A stretch of DNA of 64,000 bases from Acridotheres tristis (Eukaryota > Chordata > Aves > Passeriformes > Sturnidae), in contig CM072919.1 in NCBI GenBank assembly GCA_037013685.1, positions 807,616-871,615 of the forward strand. Direction: 5' to 3'. Both the position numbers and the translations under genes were made by a program. Numbering within the stretch: position 1 is the first letter of the stretch; every line of letters starts with the position of its first letter. Below are positions 1 through 13,029 of this stretch, piece by piece. The notes beneath the pieces were generated by a model, which did not search any database, had not been told where the DNA came from, and was given only the letters and a program-made list of their open reading frames with translations.

Positions 1-115
1 GTCTCTCTCCAGTTCTCTTGGAGTCCTTTCAGGCACTAGAACGGGCTGGAAGCTCTCCCTGGAGCCTTTTCTTCTTCAGGTGGACACTCTCAGCTCTCCC
101 AGCCTGCTGTCACCC
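1..115 (-). mobile_element. CR1 LINE fragment (runs off left edge)
   Basis: The sequence matches, in the same orientation, the internal part of the CR1 3' region also seen at 1250-1335 and 51740-51830 (the 'ctctcctggagcc ... ccctggagccttctcttct' type segment). The 3' terminus lies outside the window. Confidence 0.65.
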
Positions 116-359
116 AAGGGCTCAGCTTGGTGAGGCCCCTGAAACACTGCTCTGCTCAGCAGCCCCGGACCAGCCTGGAGAGGGATGTTGTGTCACCTGT
201 CTTGGGCACACAGGGCGACCTTTTACATGAATCTCAGCAAAGCTGAATCCTTCACTGCCCCAGCCCTTGATCTGCAGGAAGGGATCAGAGAGAAGGCAGC
301 AGAGCAGAGCCAGCGTGGCCTGAGTTCCCCCAGGCAGCTGCCCCCACGCCTGGCCTTAC

Positions 360-3300
360 CTTTGTCGAGCGAGTTTTACTGAAGACGTTCCAGAAGCGCA
401 AGGTTTCGTCTCCAGCTCCTGTGACAATGGCCTCCCCATCAGGAGACATTGCCTAAGGACAAGACAACAACCTTTAGCACCTGCCACATTTTCGAGGCTG
501 AAAACAAGTCTCTGTTGAAATGCAGGAGAGATTTAACTCTCCTTCCTACTCCACTGTGAGAAGCCAGCTACCTTTGCTTCCAGATGCCTCATGCAGCCTC
601 AGGTGCAATTTGGGCACTTACAGTGCAGCTAAAGAACATGGCAGGAGTGGTGTGGAAAGAATACTTGTGCTCAGAAATCCAAGCCCTATGTAACTGAGGC
701 TGCTCCTCCCGGGATTATCAACATGCCTGAAGGCAGGAAGATGCTATGACTGGATTTTCTGGCTGTATTGGTTGCTTACATTGGGATCTACCTCCCAAAA
801 CATTATCAGCATTTGTCAGCTCTGTCCTGAACTGCTGACACCTCCATGTAACAGTAACAGCAGATATGAGATGGATCGAAATTACCCGCAACAAATATTT
901 AATTCCCTGGGCAGCAGTCATCAGTGAAGAGGTGTGAAAGTCTTCTGGGAGCAAGCAGAGAAACTTGTGTTTCATAAAATCATAGAATCCCAGAATGTTT
1001 TGGGTGGGAAGAGACCTTAAAGCTCATCTTGTTCCACTCCAACTATCCCAGGCTGCTCCAAGCCCTGTCCAACCTGGCCTTGGACACTCTCAGGGATCGA
1101 GGGGCAGCCATAGCTGCCCTGAACCCTGTGCCAGGGCCTCCCCACCCTCCCAGGGAACAATTCCTTCCCAATATCCCATCTAACCCTGCCCTGTGGGAGT
1201 CTGAAGCCATTCCCCCTTGTCCTGCTATTCCAGATCCTTTCCCAAAGTCCCTCTACAGCTCTCCTGGAGCCTCTTTAGGCAGTGGAAGGTCTCCCTGGAG
1301 CCTTCTCTTCTCTAGGCTCAAAAGAGTTTTCTTAGAAGAAAACTCAGATGTTTCCTCAGGAGAGCTTGGCAGGCTTTGCTGTCATTAACAGCATTTCCAT
1401 AGAAGCAAATCAAAACATCCCTTGCAGGCACAGAAACGCGACCGAGTTTTCCACTGCTCATGGGGAGAGCTCACATTCCCGTCCAGGCAGCTTATGGTGC
1501 CACTGGCACTGCTGCTTTGGGTTCCATCTGAGCACACCTACAGCGAAGTGAGCAGCTACAGAGCCATGGCCATCACTCACCAGATACAGGACTCTATAAG
1601 AGTGCCCTGTGAGCTTTGCTACTTGAGTTAACGAGGGGTATTTCCAGACGAGGATCTGGTTCTGGGAGTATCCATGGGTGCTCACCTGAAAGGGGAGAGG
1701 GGAACATGCATCATAGAATCATGGAATTGCTAAGGCTGGAAAAGACCTCCAAGATCATCAAGTCCAACAGTCTACAGACTACACCACTGCCCTGGGCAGC
1801 CTGTTCCAGTGCCTGACCACCATGAAATTTTCCCAATATCCAATCTAAACCTCCCCTGGTGCAACTTGAGGCCATTTCTTCTTGTGCTGTTGCTTGTCAC
1901 CTGGAAGAAGAGCCTGAATTCCACCTGGATCAACCCTCTTGCCAGAGGGAGAGAAGGTCCCCCCTGAGCCTCCTTCTTTCCAGGCTGGAGCTCCTCACCT
2001 CCCTCAGCTGCTCCCCAACAGACCTCTGCTCCAGCCCCCTCCCCAGTTTTGTTCCCTCTCCAGACACACTCCAGCCCCTCACTGTCTTTCCTGTGAGGGG
2101 CCCAAAACTGACCCCAGCACTTGAGGTGCCTCAGCAGTGCTCAGAACAGGAGGGCAGTCACTGCCCTGGTCCTGCTGGCAATACCCTTGCTGTACAAGCC
2201 AGGATGCCCTTGGCCTCCTTGCCCACCTGGACACACCTGGCTCATGCTCAGCCATGTTCCCAGCTGAGGGCAGCTCAGCAGCAGCTGCACAGGGAAGGAC
2301 TCACCAGCTCGTTGGCGTGTTTGGACCAGGCCAGGTTGCACACCTGGGACCCGGTGTCGATGCACTGCAGGGGCTGCCCCGTGAGCGTGTTCCAGAAGCG
2401 GATGCAGCGGTCAGCTGTGCCCCCACCTGAGGCCAGGAGACCATGCTGGTGTGGGGACCAGGCAATGGCTTTGACTGCTGCCAGGTGCTCTGTGTATTGC
2501 TGGACAGGACTCAGGCTGGAGTGATTCCAGACAAGGAGCTGGCAGAGAGAAGAGACATGATCAAACTTGTGCCTCAGTCATGTGTCCACTACACCCACGA
2601 GCCACAAAGGGACTGATGAGGGCAGCTGGGCAACAAGCTGATTACCCACAGCTCTGTCCAGACATGCACAGATCCACTCTGCACTTCACAGAATCATGGA
2701 ATGGTTTGGGTTGGTTAAAGCTCATTCAATTCAAATTCCTGCCATGGGCCCGGACACCTTTTACTAGACTGGGTTGCTCTTAGCCCCATCTGACCCGGCC
2801 TTGAACACTTCCAGGGATGGGGCAGTCACAACCACCCTGGCACCACACTCCGCTGAGGAGCTGTCCTACCCCAAGCCACATGGCAGGAACAAGCCCTGAG
2901 GGAATAAAGCTAAAGAAACGGCATCACTGAAGGGGGCCTCAGACCCTTCTGTTGCCTTTCTGCCTGTATCATTGCAGAACACGTCTAGAAATCTGCTCAG
3001 TTCATTAGGAGGAGTTATTCTGAGCAGGAGGAACTCGGTCCAACCATGCTGTCACACAGGCACTGGGCACATTCTCTACCTAGCAACCCACTCTAAAGGC
3101 CTTGGAACACTGATTTTTTTGTGACAGATGCTTCCCCCATATGGTGCTCAGTGAGCTGCAAGCCTGCGTTACAGGTATGAGAACTCACAGAGCTCTGCCT
3201 CAGGTTCTTGCTGCACACAAACATTACTGCAACGAATGTGACCACACACTATCCAAACAAAGCCAGGAATGGCAGCTTAGCAATAGCTTTGTTAAACTCA

Positions 3301-6300
3301 ACCCCGAAGCCAAGCTAGAGATTTAATTAGTCAAATACAGAGGCAAAATTAAATTTGCCTTTTTCATTTTATTAGGAAGAGAAGACTGAGTAGAAGCTTA
3401 GCATGATTTATGTTTGGTCATAGTCCAACAACCAAAATGAAAGTCCTTTTCAGAGAGGCCAAACATCCTTAAAGAATCACTGAACCATTGAGGTTGGAAA
3501 AGACCTTTAAGATCAAGTCCAATCTTTGACCTAATCCCATCATGCCCAGTAAACTATATTGCAAAATGACCTACCCACTTGGTTTTTTGAACACTTCCAG
3601 GAATGGCAACTCCCCCACTGCCCTGGGCAGCCTGTTCCAAGGCTTAACCACTCTTTCAGTGAAGAAATTTTTCCCTAATCATAGAAGCATACAATGGTTT
3701 GGGTTGGAGGGGACTTCAAAGCCATCTAGCTCCATCCCCTGGACAGGCAGGGACACCTTCCACTAGACCAGGTTGCTGCAGATCCACATCCTGTCCAGCC
3801 TGGCCTTGAACAACTCCCACGACATAAAAATACCCAACCTGAACCGCCCCTGGTGCAACTTGACATTTCCCCTTGCCCTATAAAGAAAGGGGGTCTGATA
3901 TTTCCCACAACCCCTTGGAAGCAATGTACCTTATTATCGTTCCCTCCAGAGGCCAGGAGCTGGTGGTCTGTGGACCATTTGAGCCCACAGACCTCCTGCC
4001 TGTGTCCCTGGAGCCGCCGCTCAGACTGCAGGGGTGGGGTGCGGATGTCCCTCTGCAGGATCATCCTGTCCCGGCTCCCGGACGAGAGCTGGTCTGCATT
4101 CCACGCCAAGGCACCTGCAACAGGGGCAGAGCTTCAGAGGGTGCTGTAGGAGTCATGCAGTCACAGAACCACTGAGGCCACAAAAGATCTCTAAGGTCAC
4201 CAAGTCCAACTGTCAACTCAGCACCACCACAACATTCACCATCAAACCATGTCCTCAAGTGCCACAACCACATGTCTTTTAAACACTTTTCAGGCATGGT
4301 GACTCCGCCACTGCCCTAGGCAGCCTGTTCCAATGATTTATAACCCTTTCTGTGAAGAAATTTTCCCAGTATCCAATCTAAACCTCCTCTAGCACAGCTT
4401 GAGGGCATGTCCTCTCATCCTGTCCCTTGCTCCCTGAGAGCAGAGCTCAACCCCACCCAGCTTCACCCTCCTGTCAGGGAGCTGTGCAGAGCCAGAAGGC
4501 CCCCCCTGAGCCTCCTTTTCTCCAGGCTGAGCTCTTTCAGTTGCTTCTGGCGCTTCAGCCCCTTCCCCAGCTCTGTTCCCTTCTCGGGACATGCTTCAGC
4601 CCCTCAATGTCTTTCTTGTGAGAGACCTAAAAGTGACTCCAGGATCTGAGGTGGGACTTCAGTGTGCCCAGCACAGAGGGATGGTCACTGCCCTGGTCCT
4701 GCTGGCCACATTATCAAGCCCAACCCTTCCAGTCCTGCAGCAGGTGGGAAGCAAAATGCAACCATCATAGCTGCCAGGGTCTAAAAAAAACCCCACAACT
4801 CTAACAAATCTCAAACCACTCCTTACAGACCTCCCTTACATCCACTCTCTGGAGTCCTAGATCAGGCGACAGATAGGTTCCCCGTAACAGACTGAGTGCA
4901 GGTATTACCAACCCCACTTCACAGTGCAGTAAAGCACAGAAATAAACCTCAGAAGGTGCATGGATTTCCCAAATCTCACCCCAGAGTTTAGATTCACAAA
5001 CGTCTCCGAGCAGAAAAAAACAGCCCCTCAAAAAAGGGAACTGGAAATCTCAGTGTGAAGCTGCCAGCAGGGCTGAAATAGGAAGCCAGCAGCAGTGAAG
5101 AAATGTTGTAACCAAACCCAAAAAGCCTCAAGCAAGGAGGAAACACCTGCTGCAACACCCAACCACCATCACACCCAGATCAGAACATCAGAGTTATGAG
5201 ATGGTAACATTTTGAACCTGCTCAAGACACAGCCGGGGATAAATACCAATCCTGATACTCTGAGTTCTCTATTTCCAGCAGATTCCTGGCTAACAAAGTT
5301 CAGTCAGGAAGGAGAGACCTCTGAGAACCTTCTGCTTCCCCACTCCTTACCAACTCTGGCTGTGTGTCCCTCCAGCATGGAGAGCTTCTTTCCTGCAGCT
5401 GCATCCCAGATCTGTACAAAGCCCTTGTGAGTACCAACGGCCACCAAGTTTCCCTGGACAAAGAGAGAGCCAGGATCAGTACAGCCAGAAAACTGAAAGT
5501 TGAGGAAAAGACAACATAAATCCCACGAGATGGAAAGCATCCAGAGTTCTTCTATCTTACATATTTTTCCCTACTGAGAGGCCCAAGCAGCCTGTCTGGA
5601 ATATATTTATTGTAACATTTTTTGTCAAGAGCTGAAGAAGCAAACTGGCTCCTTCTCCCTCCCATTCCTCTTAGCAATGCCCCAAGAACCTCAAGTAATA
5701 AGAGGCTGCACTATATCATATCCCCTCTCTTTTAACAGAGAAAGACCAGCTCAGGGAGTTATTTACAGCCATGATGACAGTGACTAAGTGACCCATGTGT
5801 CAGCTGTCCTTGCTGACAGTGTCATACTGGATGACAGTGTCATACTGACCCGCTCTGACCAGCCCACGGATGTCACAGAATCGCCCTCCACAGAGAGGTC
5901 ACACAGCCGGGTCACCTTCAGAGAGAAGAATGGGGTAAGAAACGTGGTTTTATCACACAGCACTACTGGCTGCCTCACAAACCAGTGCTGTGTTTGAGAT
6001 AGAGCGCGACAAGTCCTGAAGCCCTCACACAGCACATTCCACAGCTCCGGAAGGCTGGAAAAACCCTACATCAATGGGCAATTCAATCTTCAGACACTCA
6101 TGACCCTTTACCTGACTTGTACAAGCACTCCACAGGTAAACACAAGTCCCAAGGCCAACGCTGAGGACGTTAAGAGAGGACCAGTCGACCAGGTTCAGGT
6201 AGAAATCATCCTGCAGCTCTGGGGCATCCAGCACTTTGAAAGGAATCTTGGAGATTTTCCGAGTTGGTTTTCGAGGTGACCTTAGTAGTTTCTGACTGTT

Positions 6301-8923
6301 TACAAAAACACATAAAAAAATAACTACAAGAATCTGCACATCACAGCAGATGGAAAGCATAGGTGCAGCCACTCTTTACAGAGCACTCTGAAGTTTCTAT
6401 AGAAATGCAGAGACAAAAAGGCTGCACAACCCTCTTTCAGCAGCAAGACTGGAAGGAATTAGATTCTGCTTCTATAAAGGAGCTATGAAGCAGAAAGATT
6501 ACTGAGAGCTGACCAAGACATGTCAAGCACATAGGCACGTTGGGCACCTGAAGAAATTCTTAGAACTTGACTGTTTTATTTATTATCTCTCCAGATTTCC
6601 AAACCCAATTCAAATGGCAGTTTTAGAGCTTTAGACAGAAGTCCTAGAGAACCTCACTGAACCCTCTGTCCCAGCCCTTCACTTCTTTTAGTTTGTAGAG
6701 GATTAGTGTTACCTTTTGTTGCTGACAGGAGACAGGGAATAGGGTGAGACCTCATTGCCATCATCTGGACTGGAGCGTTTTGTGCTGAGCGAGTACTGCA
6801 TAAAGAAACACAGCTTGTGAGCACCACAGCATGCCCGAGGCCTAGGGCATCACTCCCAACGTGCACTGATACTAAGCTAATTCCAACATCCAGTTTTTCC
6901 TTTCCCAGGTGCTCTAAAACCATACCTCTAACCCCATAGCAACACTCAAGTCCAAAAGCCTGATTTGGCCACTCACCACACTGTCCGAAAAGCCTGGCTC
7001 CACCCAGTTTTGCTGCCAGCACAAACACAGGAAGCACATTGCTTGCTGCACACTCAGGTTCCCTTTGCAGGCCACCACACTTGTCAACAGCTAAGCTCCA
7101 ACACCAACTCACTGCACGAGAAGCCTGGCAGAGCCCTGTGCTCTGTTCCTGTGGTACACACACAACCTCCACCGGTGTTAATGCAAGTAAACAACTTACA
7201 GTGAACAGAGATTTCTTCTCTGGGGTGGATGGCTGCAGCCTCCTGTCCTCTGTCTGGGGGTCCTGCACCTTCTCAATCCCTGCTCCCAAGAGTTCATTCT
7301 TCAGCAAGGCAGAGTAGGCAAGGCCATCTGTAAACCCAAACAGGCACTGAGCAGAGACCTCAGAGCAGCAGCAGCAGCAGCAGGGAGTGTCAGGATCATG
7401 TGTGCCTGATCTGGAGAAGGCTCCAGGGAGAGCTGAGAGCCCCTTGCAGGGCCTAAAGGGGCTCCAGGAGAGCTGGAGAGGGACTGGGGACAAGGGATGG
7501 AGGGACAGGACACAGGGAATGGCTTCCACTGCCAGAGGACAGGGCCCGATGGGATATTGGGAAGGAATTGTTCCCTCGAAGGGTGGGCAGGCCCTGGCAC
7601 AGGGTGCCCAGAGCAGCTGTGGCTGCCCCTGGATCCCTAGCAGTGCCCAAAGCCAGGGTGGATGGGGCTTGGAGCAGCCTGGGATAGTGGAAGGTGTCCC
7701 TGCCGATGTCACGGGGTGGAAGGAGATGGGCTTTAAGGTCCCTTCCAACCCAAACCAGTCTGGGATTCTACAGCTTTTACTCTCACAGAGTGTCTTAATA
7801 AGCCTGGGGCCTCCATTCAGAATCAAGATTAGTAGCAAGTTTCTGCTCCTTCCACTCCATCAGAAAAGTGCTTCCATGACAATAAATTAAGGGATGGAGA
7901 CAGCCTCTTGCATCCAGACACTCATCAAAAGCAGTGACCTGGTACCCCCTCATTATGTGGGCATTTCCCATAACACCAGCATGAGTTTTGGCATAAGCAT
8001 GAAAGTGCCAGTGTGGTCTTAACATCCCCAGCAGTTTGCAATAAGAGCTCTGGGCACTGTAAAAGGGTGGTCTCACCTTTGCCAGTGTCTGATGTAGCAT
8101 CCTTTGCTTTTCTGTTTTGGCTTGGTGATTTTTCATTTTCCTGAAATGAAGAAACATGCCATCACCATAGAGAAACCTCAGGGTATAGGGTGAAATAGCA
8201 AATGCAGGGAGCATAGTGTTTGAGGACACACTCAATGGAACTCTTCTGGGGCAGCAGAAGCACATGGTACAGAAGATAAGCAGAGCAATCATGCCAGCCA
8301 AAACAAAAGGTACCATTTCCTCAGTTCCAAGGCTGAGCTGTAGGAGAAGGGAGCAAAACTTACATTTATTCTGTGGAAGTTGATGCTCCAGTTGGCCCCA
8401 GCTCTTGAGGGAATGAATCTGTCACCATGCTTACTAGGAGAAGACATTGGAGAATTGGAAGGTGTCAAGGTTCTTCTCATCTCTGCTACCTGCATCAAAG
8501 AATAAAAGACACTGAACTTAACTCTTGTCAAGCCCTAGAGTTGGTTGGTTTGTTAGACCTCAATTTTTTGTTACGTGTAGTTGCTGAGACTATGTATTAA
8601 AAAGGTATTACTGAACTCCACAAAAATACCTTCACTCCTTTTTGCTACCTGAACTGAGGTTATATATTCAAAAGGTCTCTTAAAGTCAAGCTATTTGGGT
8701 ATTCATAGAACAGCTGAGGAGCTCATATCTGCTCACAACCCAACAAAAGACTGTGGTTTCCTTTGAGGAGGTCCAGGTCTTTCCAAAGCTGAAGGAAAAG
8801 AGTAACAAGTGAGACAGACAACAACATAGTGAGCCTGGGCCCATCTGTACTCACACAAGGCATTGTGTTCTCATTCTGTATGTTGATTTGGCGTAGGAGA
8901 CGTCTCTCGTAGTCCTGATCCAT
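360..8923 (-). CDS. FZR1: FZR1 (CDH1/fizzy-related), APC/C co-activator; 3' end missing
   Basis: This gene encodes the co-activator that brings KEN/D-box substrates to the anaphase-promoting complex in late mitosis and G1. Coding exons on the minus strand are 8923-8855, 8489-8364, 8140-8077, 7327-7200, 6795-6713, 6295-6112, 5915-5850, 5453-5351, 4114-3930, 2538-2305, 1685-1581 and 452-360. All have AG/GT borders and phases that join into 480 codons, matching the vertebrate protein (about 493 residues) except for the last exon with the C-terminal Ile-Arg tail, which lies left of the window. Visible features are the start MDQDYERRLLRQ, the C-box DRFIPSR at residues 46-52, several Ser/Thr-Pro CDK-type sites in the N-terminal third, and seven-bladed WD40 repeats from about residue 180 (for example VYLWSAC, VQIWDAA and IRFWNTL blade ends). 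Introns carry many CR1 fragments. No frameshift or premature stop is seen. Identification rests on near-identity to the known family; exon limits come from codon counts and splice sites. Confidence 0.97.
978..1335 (-). mobile_element. CR1 LINE, 5'-truncated 3' end
   Basis: It begins on the plus strand with the reverse complement of the CR1 terminal octamer repeats (tcatagaatcccagaatg), followed by the typical CR1 3' region. It is inserted in an FZR1 intron with no visible RT domain. Confidence 0.85.
1711..2245 (-). mobile_element. CR1 LINE, 5'-truncated
   Basis: It starts with tcatagaatcatggaattgc and continues through the CR1 3'UTR-like and RT-tail regions. It lies in the FZR1 intron between the exons at 1581-1685 and 2305-2538, ending only about 60 bp from the latter. 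Confidence 0.85.
2690..2860 (-). mobile_element. CR1 LINE fragment
   Basis: A short, diverged CR1 3' end (agaatcatggaatggtttgg on the plus strand, then the 'ccttgaacacttccaggga' type segment). Confidence 0.75.
3472..3679 (-). mobile_element. CR1 LINE fragment
   Basis: A CR1 3' end of a different subfamily (gaggttggaaaagacc on the plus strand). It directly abuts another CR1 3' end at 3680, so the two are either nested or tandem insertions. Confidence 0.75.
3680..3890 (-). mobile_element. CR1 LINE fragment abutting the preceding copy
   Basis: A second CR1 3' end starting catagaagcatacaatgg, running to within about 40 bp of the FZR1 exon at 3930-4114. Confidence 0.75.
4156..4725 (-). mobile_element. 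CR1 LINE, 5'-truncated
   Basis: A CR1 3' region starting at the acceptor side of the FZR1 exon ending at 4114. It shares segments with the copy at 1711-2245 ('ccagtatccaatctaaacctcc'). Confidence 0.8.
7411..7770 (+). mobile_element. CR1 LINE 3' end
   Basis: A plus-strand CR1 tail ending in 'tgggattcta'. It is similar to the reversed copies at 19313-19610 and 51446-51840. A short (CAG)6 run lies just before it at 7365-7383. Confidence 0.85.
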
Positions 8924-8996
8924 GGTGGGGAGCTGGCTGGAGAGATCAGCCAGCTCAAGAATTTATGTTTGCAAAGTCCAAGCAGTAACTAGTGTG
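8855..8996 (-). other. FZR1: FZR1 exon 2: end of the 5'UTR plus first coding block
   Basis: The start codon is at 8923-8921. Upstream of it, a pyrimidine-rich tract ending in CAG (minus strand, 8999-8997) makes a good acceptor, so the exon probably begins at 8996 with 73 nt of leader. The donor GTGAGT begins at 8854 after codon 23 (Cys). The first, non-coding exon must lie upstream in the CpG island. The acceptor is inferred, not proven by a transcript. Confidence 0.75.
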
Positions 8997-9329
8997 CTGT
9001 AACAGACAGGAGAACATCAACAAAATGTTACACTCCTCCATGCTGAAACACCCTTCTCAAAGTGTCCTAAGCCTGTTCTTTGAACTTGAGATCACTTTTC
9101 CTATCCAGAGCACCAAACCTGTGTGACACTGAGGAATACAGGCAGCTGGTATTTTGTGTCTGACAGGACCTCAGCCGGTCCCCACCACATCTGGACTGCC
9201 CCCAGGCCCTGCAGCAGCAGAGTCTGGCAATCCTTCAGGACACGGGCATGAAAAATCCAGACCCCTGCAGCCTGTCCTGTCCTGGCACTGGCACTGGCAG
9301 CAGTCGCACAGAGAAGTGTGACTGCTCCA

Positions 9330-9470
9330 TTCATAAAAGTGTTCAAGGCCACGCTGGACCAGGCTTGGAGCAAACTGGTGTACTGAAGGTGTCCCTGCCC
9401 ATGGCAGGGGGTGGAATGAGATGGGCTTTGAGGTCATTTCCAATCCAAATTATTGTGGGATTCTGTGATC
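9330..9470 (+). mobile_element. CR1 LINE 3' end fragment
   Basis: A diverged plus-strand CR1 tail ending in 'gggattctgtgatc', in FZR1 intron 1. The left limit is uncertain. Confidence 0.7.
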
Positions 9471-10489
9471 CCACTACAGCCTGTCCCACTGCTCAGGTCA
9501 AGGGCACAGGAGCAGCGCTGAAGGTGGGATGCTTTTAGCCATGTAAGAAGTACTGCAGACTTTAACACCACCCACTGGAAGAACACACTATGGATCTAGT
9601 AATTCCAGTAAACATTCCATGTCTGATGCCTGCAGTATCCCAAATCCTCCTCCTGGCTGGCACAAAGCTTGCTCACTCATATAGTGTATAAGCAACATTA
9701 ACATCATTTAAGCACATATTTTAAGCATATATTTTAGGACAGGGCTGCTTCATAGCTGAGACTTGCCTGGTAAATTATCATGTGCATCAATAAAAAAGAA
9801 ATGAGCTGACACTTGTGTGAGAATACACAGTCACAGCCCTTGCCAAGCCCGAAGGGCAGAGAGCAGCACTCCCAGAGTCCAACCTACCCCATCACACACC
9901 TCGTGCTGCGCCTTGTCCACAGCTGACATGGGCACAAAAACACCAGCACCAGAGGACACATCTAGTTGGTCTTTCAACCCAAGATAAACGTGTCCAAAGG
10001 CAAAGGTGCAATTAACACATAAGCAAATCCCCACAACACACAGGCATCTCTAGGCTGTGCAGATCATAAAGGGATCTTCATTCCTGTTATTGCATAAACA
10101 TTTATGGCACCTGGCTGGAGTCCCAGCTGCGCAAATGGAGCCTCGAGATACAAACGGTGTGCTAAAATCCCGGAGGCAACTACACACAAAGGCTGTGCTG
10201 GGAGGAGGCTGCCCAGGGAGCAGCTGCACAGTGCCCCACTCAGGGACAGCCCTGCACTGCCTCCCACTCCCTCCTGGGAAGAGGCTGCCTCCAGAAACCA
10301 CAGAACTGCCCAGGGTTTTACGGTTTAAAACTGGGGGCAAGCTACCAAGCTACAACGGGTCCAGCAGTGCACGCTGCAATTCAGCAAGATGTGATGAAGT
10401 TTTACAATATTCTGTGAAATAAGCTTGAAAATAAGGCACTGCAGAGCTGATGGCCATGTATCTCAGAAAGTTACAGGAAATGAGGTGAC

Positions 10490-11415
10490 ATCAAGGTAGT
10501 GACCACTGTGGTTCCACAAGGCTCCATCTTAGGGCCAGTTCTCTCAAATGTCTTCATAAGTGACTTGGGGGTAGGTCTGGAAGGTCCTGAGTGGGTTTGC
10601 TGAGGCCACACACTTGGAAGGAACTGCTGATGTTCTCAAGACAGAGAGGCCCCACAGAGAGACTCTGACAATTGTGAGGATTGGGAAATTCCCAAAGGTG
10701 TGATGTTTAACAGGGCAAGTGTTGGATCGGGCCCTGGGATGGGGCAGCCCTGGATGCAGGGACAGGCTGGGAATGAGAGGCTGGAGAGCAGCGCCGTGGG
10801 AAGGGACCTGGGGGTCCTGGTGGGTGGCAAGTTGGATCTGAGTCACTGCTGGCAGCCCAAAGGGCCACCGTGTCCTGGGGGACACCAGGCCCAGGGAGGG
10901 ATTGTCCCACTCTGCTCTGCACTGGGGCAGCCTCACCTCCAGGGCTGGGGGCACCTTGGGCACCACAGGATCAGAAGGACCCAGAGCTGTTGGAGAGTGT
11001 CCAAAGGAGGGACACGGAGCTGGGGAAGCTCTGAGGAGCAGCTGAGGGCACTTGGCTCGTTCAGCTGGAGCAGAGGAGACTGAGGGGAGACTCCTCGGGG
11101 GCTGCAGCTCCTCCCGAGGGGAGGCACAGGGGCAGGGGCTGAGCTCTGCTCTGGGCCAGGGCCAGGAGCCCAGGAAGGGCTGGAGCTGTGCCAGGGCTTG
11201 GCATGGAGCTCAGGGAAAGGTTCTTCCCCCCGAGGGTGCTGGGCACTGCCCAGGCTCCCCAGGGAATGGTCCCGGCCCCAAGGCTGCCAGAGCTCCAGGA
11301 GCGTTTGGACAGCGCTCTCAGGGATGCTCAGGGTGGGATTGCTGGGGGGTCTGTGCAGGGACAGGGGCTGCACTGATGTGGTTCCCCTCCAGCTCAGGAG
11401 ATCCTGTGGTTCTTT
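10490..11415 (+). mobile_element. CR1 LINE with partial reverse-transcriptase region, young copy
   Basis: The first part translates, with stops, to the end of a CR1 reverse transcriptase (blocks such as GSILGP and GNERLESS..DLGVLV). The 3' region follows, ending near 11415. The last 450 bp are almost identical to the inverted copy at 22588-23036, indicating recent activity of this subfamily. The ORF is broken. Confidence 0.85.
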
Positions 11416-12379
11416 GAGCTACGCCATTTTGCAGTACCAAAACTTGGACTTCTTACAAAGGCTGAAATGCTTTTTTCTTCCTTAACATTAAGCATGCCAA
11501 CACTTTTATAAGAGCATCCCTGAAATAGATAGTGCCAAGTTGGTTCTGATCACACCTGCTTACCTCTATCACCTCCTCCCCCAAGCTTTTATCTTTTTTA
11601 ATTTAACACATTACTCCCATATGTTCTTTCAGCAGCAAAACTGGAGAGAGCTCCCAAATTTAACAAAGATCAGCTTCGACCAAATGAAGCAAAGAGTTAG
11701 GGACGACATAATTGCAGTGAAAAGTTAGAGAAGTCTGTGATGCTATTAATAAAGGAGATTTAAAAAATAAAAATTAGTGCATACCATAGCAAATACTCTC
11801 CCTCGTTTTGAAGTTTACTTACCACCACCCGTACCGACCCACAAGCTACCAAATGTGTGTCTCAAACGAAACAGTTGAACAAAATGCCCCCTCCCCCCTT
11901 TTCTTTTTTTGGGTTGTTGTTGTTTTAACACCATGAGTAAGAGTGCTCAGCCTGCAGAACCCACACAAGGAGCGTGATCAGCTAGGGAACACCACACATT
12001 TGAAGTGTCCTCCCAAAATGGCTCAGCACAGTATTCGTGAGAGATCCAGAGCCAGTTACATAGCAAAGAGACGTTTTAATTTCTGCATCTGCAACACATT
12101 TGACTATCAAGTTTTTCAGTTCCCATCTGCCCAAATTTCACCTACAACTTTCACTCAGAACCACAGCACAGATTGTTCAACAAAGAGACCTCAGAGGCAG
12201 AACACAGCAGTGAATGTTCAGCACCTGAATAGTGACATGTTTTTACCCTAAAACCTCTAGAACAGTCCCAGAGAGCAAGCAGCACCTCTGGTTTGTGGTG
12301 TGCTCTTGCTTCTCTAAATTTGTCCGTGGAAAGTGATTGGAAGTGAGTCCGCTTCCCTCAAAGCAACTAAAGAAGGCTT

Positions 12380-13027
12380 TGCCAGAAGGACTTGGGGCTG
12401 CTGGTGACAGTAGCTGAACATGAAGTGGCGTGTGCCCAGGCGGGCAAGAAGGCCAATGGTACACGTGGCTTGTCTCAGCCACAGGGTGGCCAGCAGGACC
12501 AGGGCAGTGACCATCCTCGTGTGCTGGGCACTGCTGAGGCCCCACCTCGAATCCCGGTGACAGTTCTGAGCCTCTCACAAAAGGGCTGGAGCATGTCTGG
12601 AGAAGAGAATGGAGCTGTGGAAGGCGCTGGAGCACCAGAAGCAGCTGAGGGGAAGCTCAGCCTGGAGAAAAGGAGGCTCAGGGAGACATTCTCACTCTCC
12701 ACGACTCCCTGACAGGAGAGTGCTGCTGAGTGGGGGTCGGGCTCTGCTCTCAAGGAACAAGTGACAGGACAAGAGGAAACAGCCTCAAGCTGTGCTAGAG
12801 GAGATTCGGGTGGGACATCATGAGGATTTTCTTCATGGAAAGCATGATCCAACACTGGAACAGGCTGCCCATGGCAGTGGTGGAATTCCCATCCCTGCAG
12901 GGATTTAACAGCCATGTGGCTGAGGCACTTGGGGACATGGCTTAGTGGTGGCCTTGGCAGAGCTGGGAGAATGGCTTGACGTGATGTTAGAGGGCTTTCC
13001 CAGACTGAATGATTCTGTGTTTCTATG
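12380..13027 (+). mobile_element. CR1 LINE 3' region, degenerate RT tail
   Basis: A CR1 3' part including the conserved 'ctggaacaggctgcccatgg' segment and a terminal 'tgaatgattctgtgtttcta' end. All frames are disrupted. Confidence 0.85.
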
Positions 13028-13029
13028 TT

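Noticed and set aside
6654..7838. 394-codon minus-strand frame
   Set aside because: Mostly CR1 and intron; only the 7327-7200 segment is a true FZR1 exon.
10933..11373. 146-codon minus-strand frame, with a twin at 22637-23047
   Set aside because: Antisense translation of the CR1 3' region; similarity between the two reflects the repeat, not a gene family.
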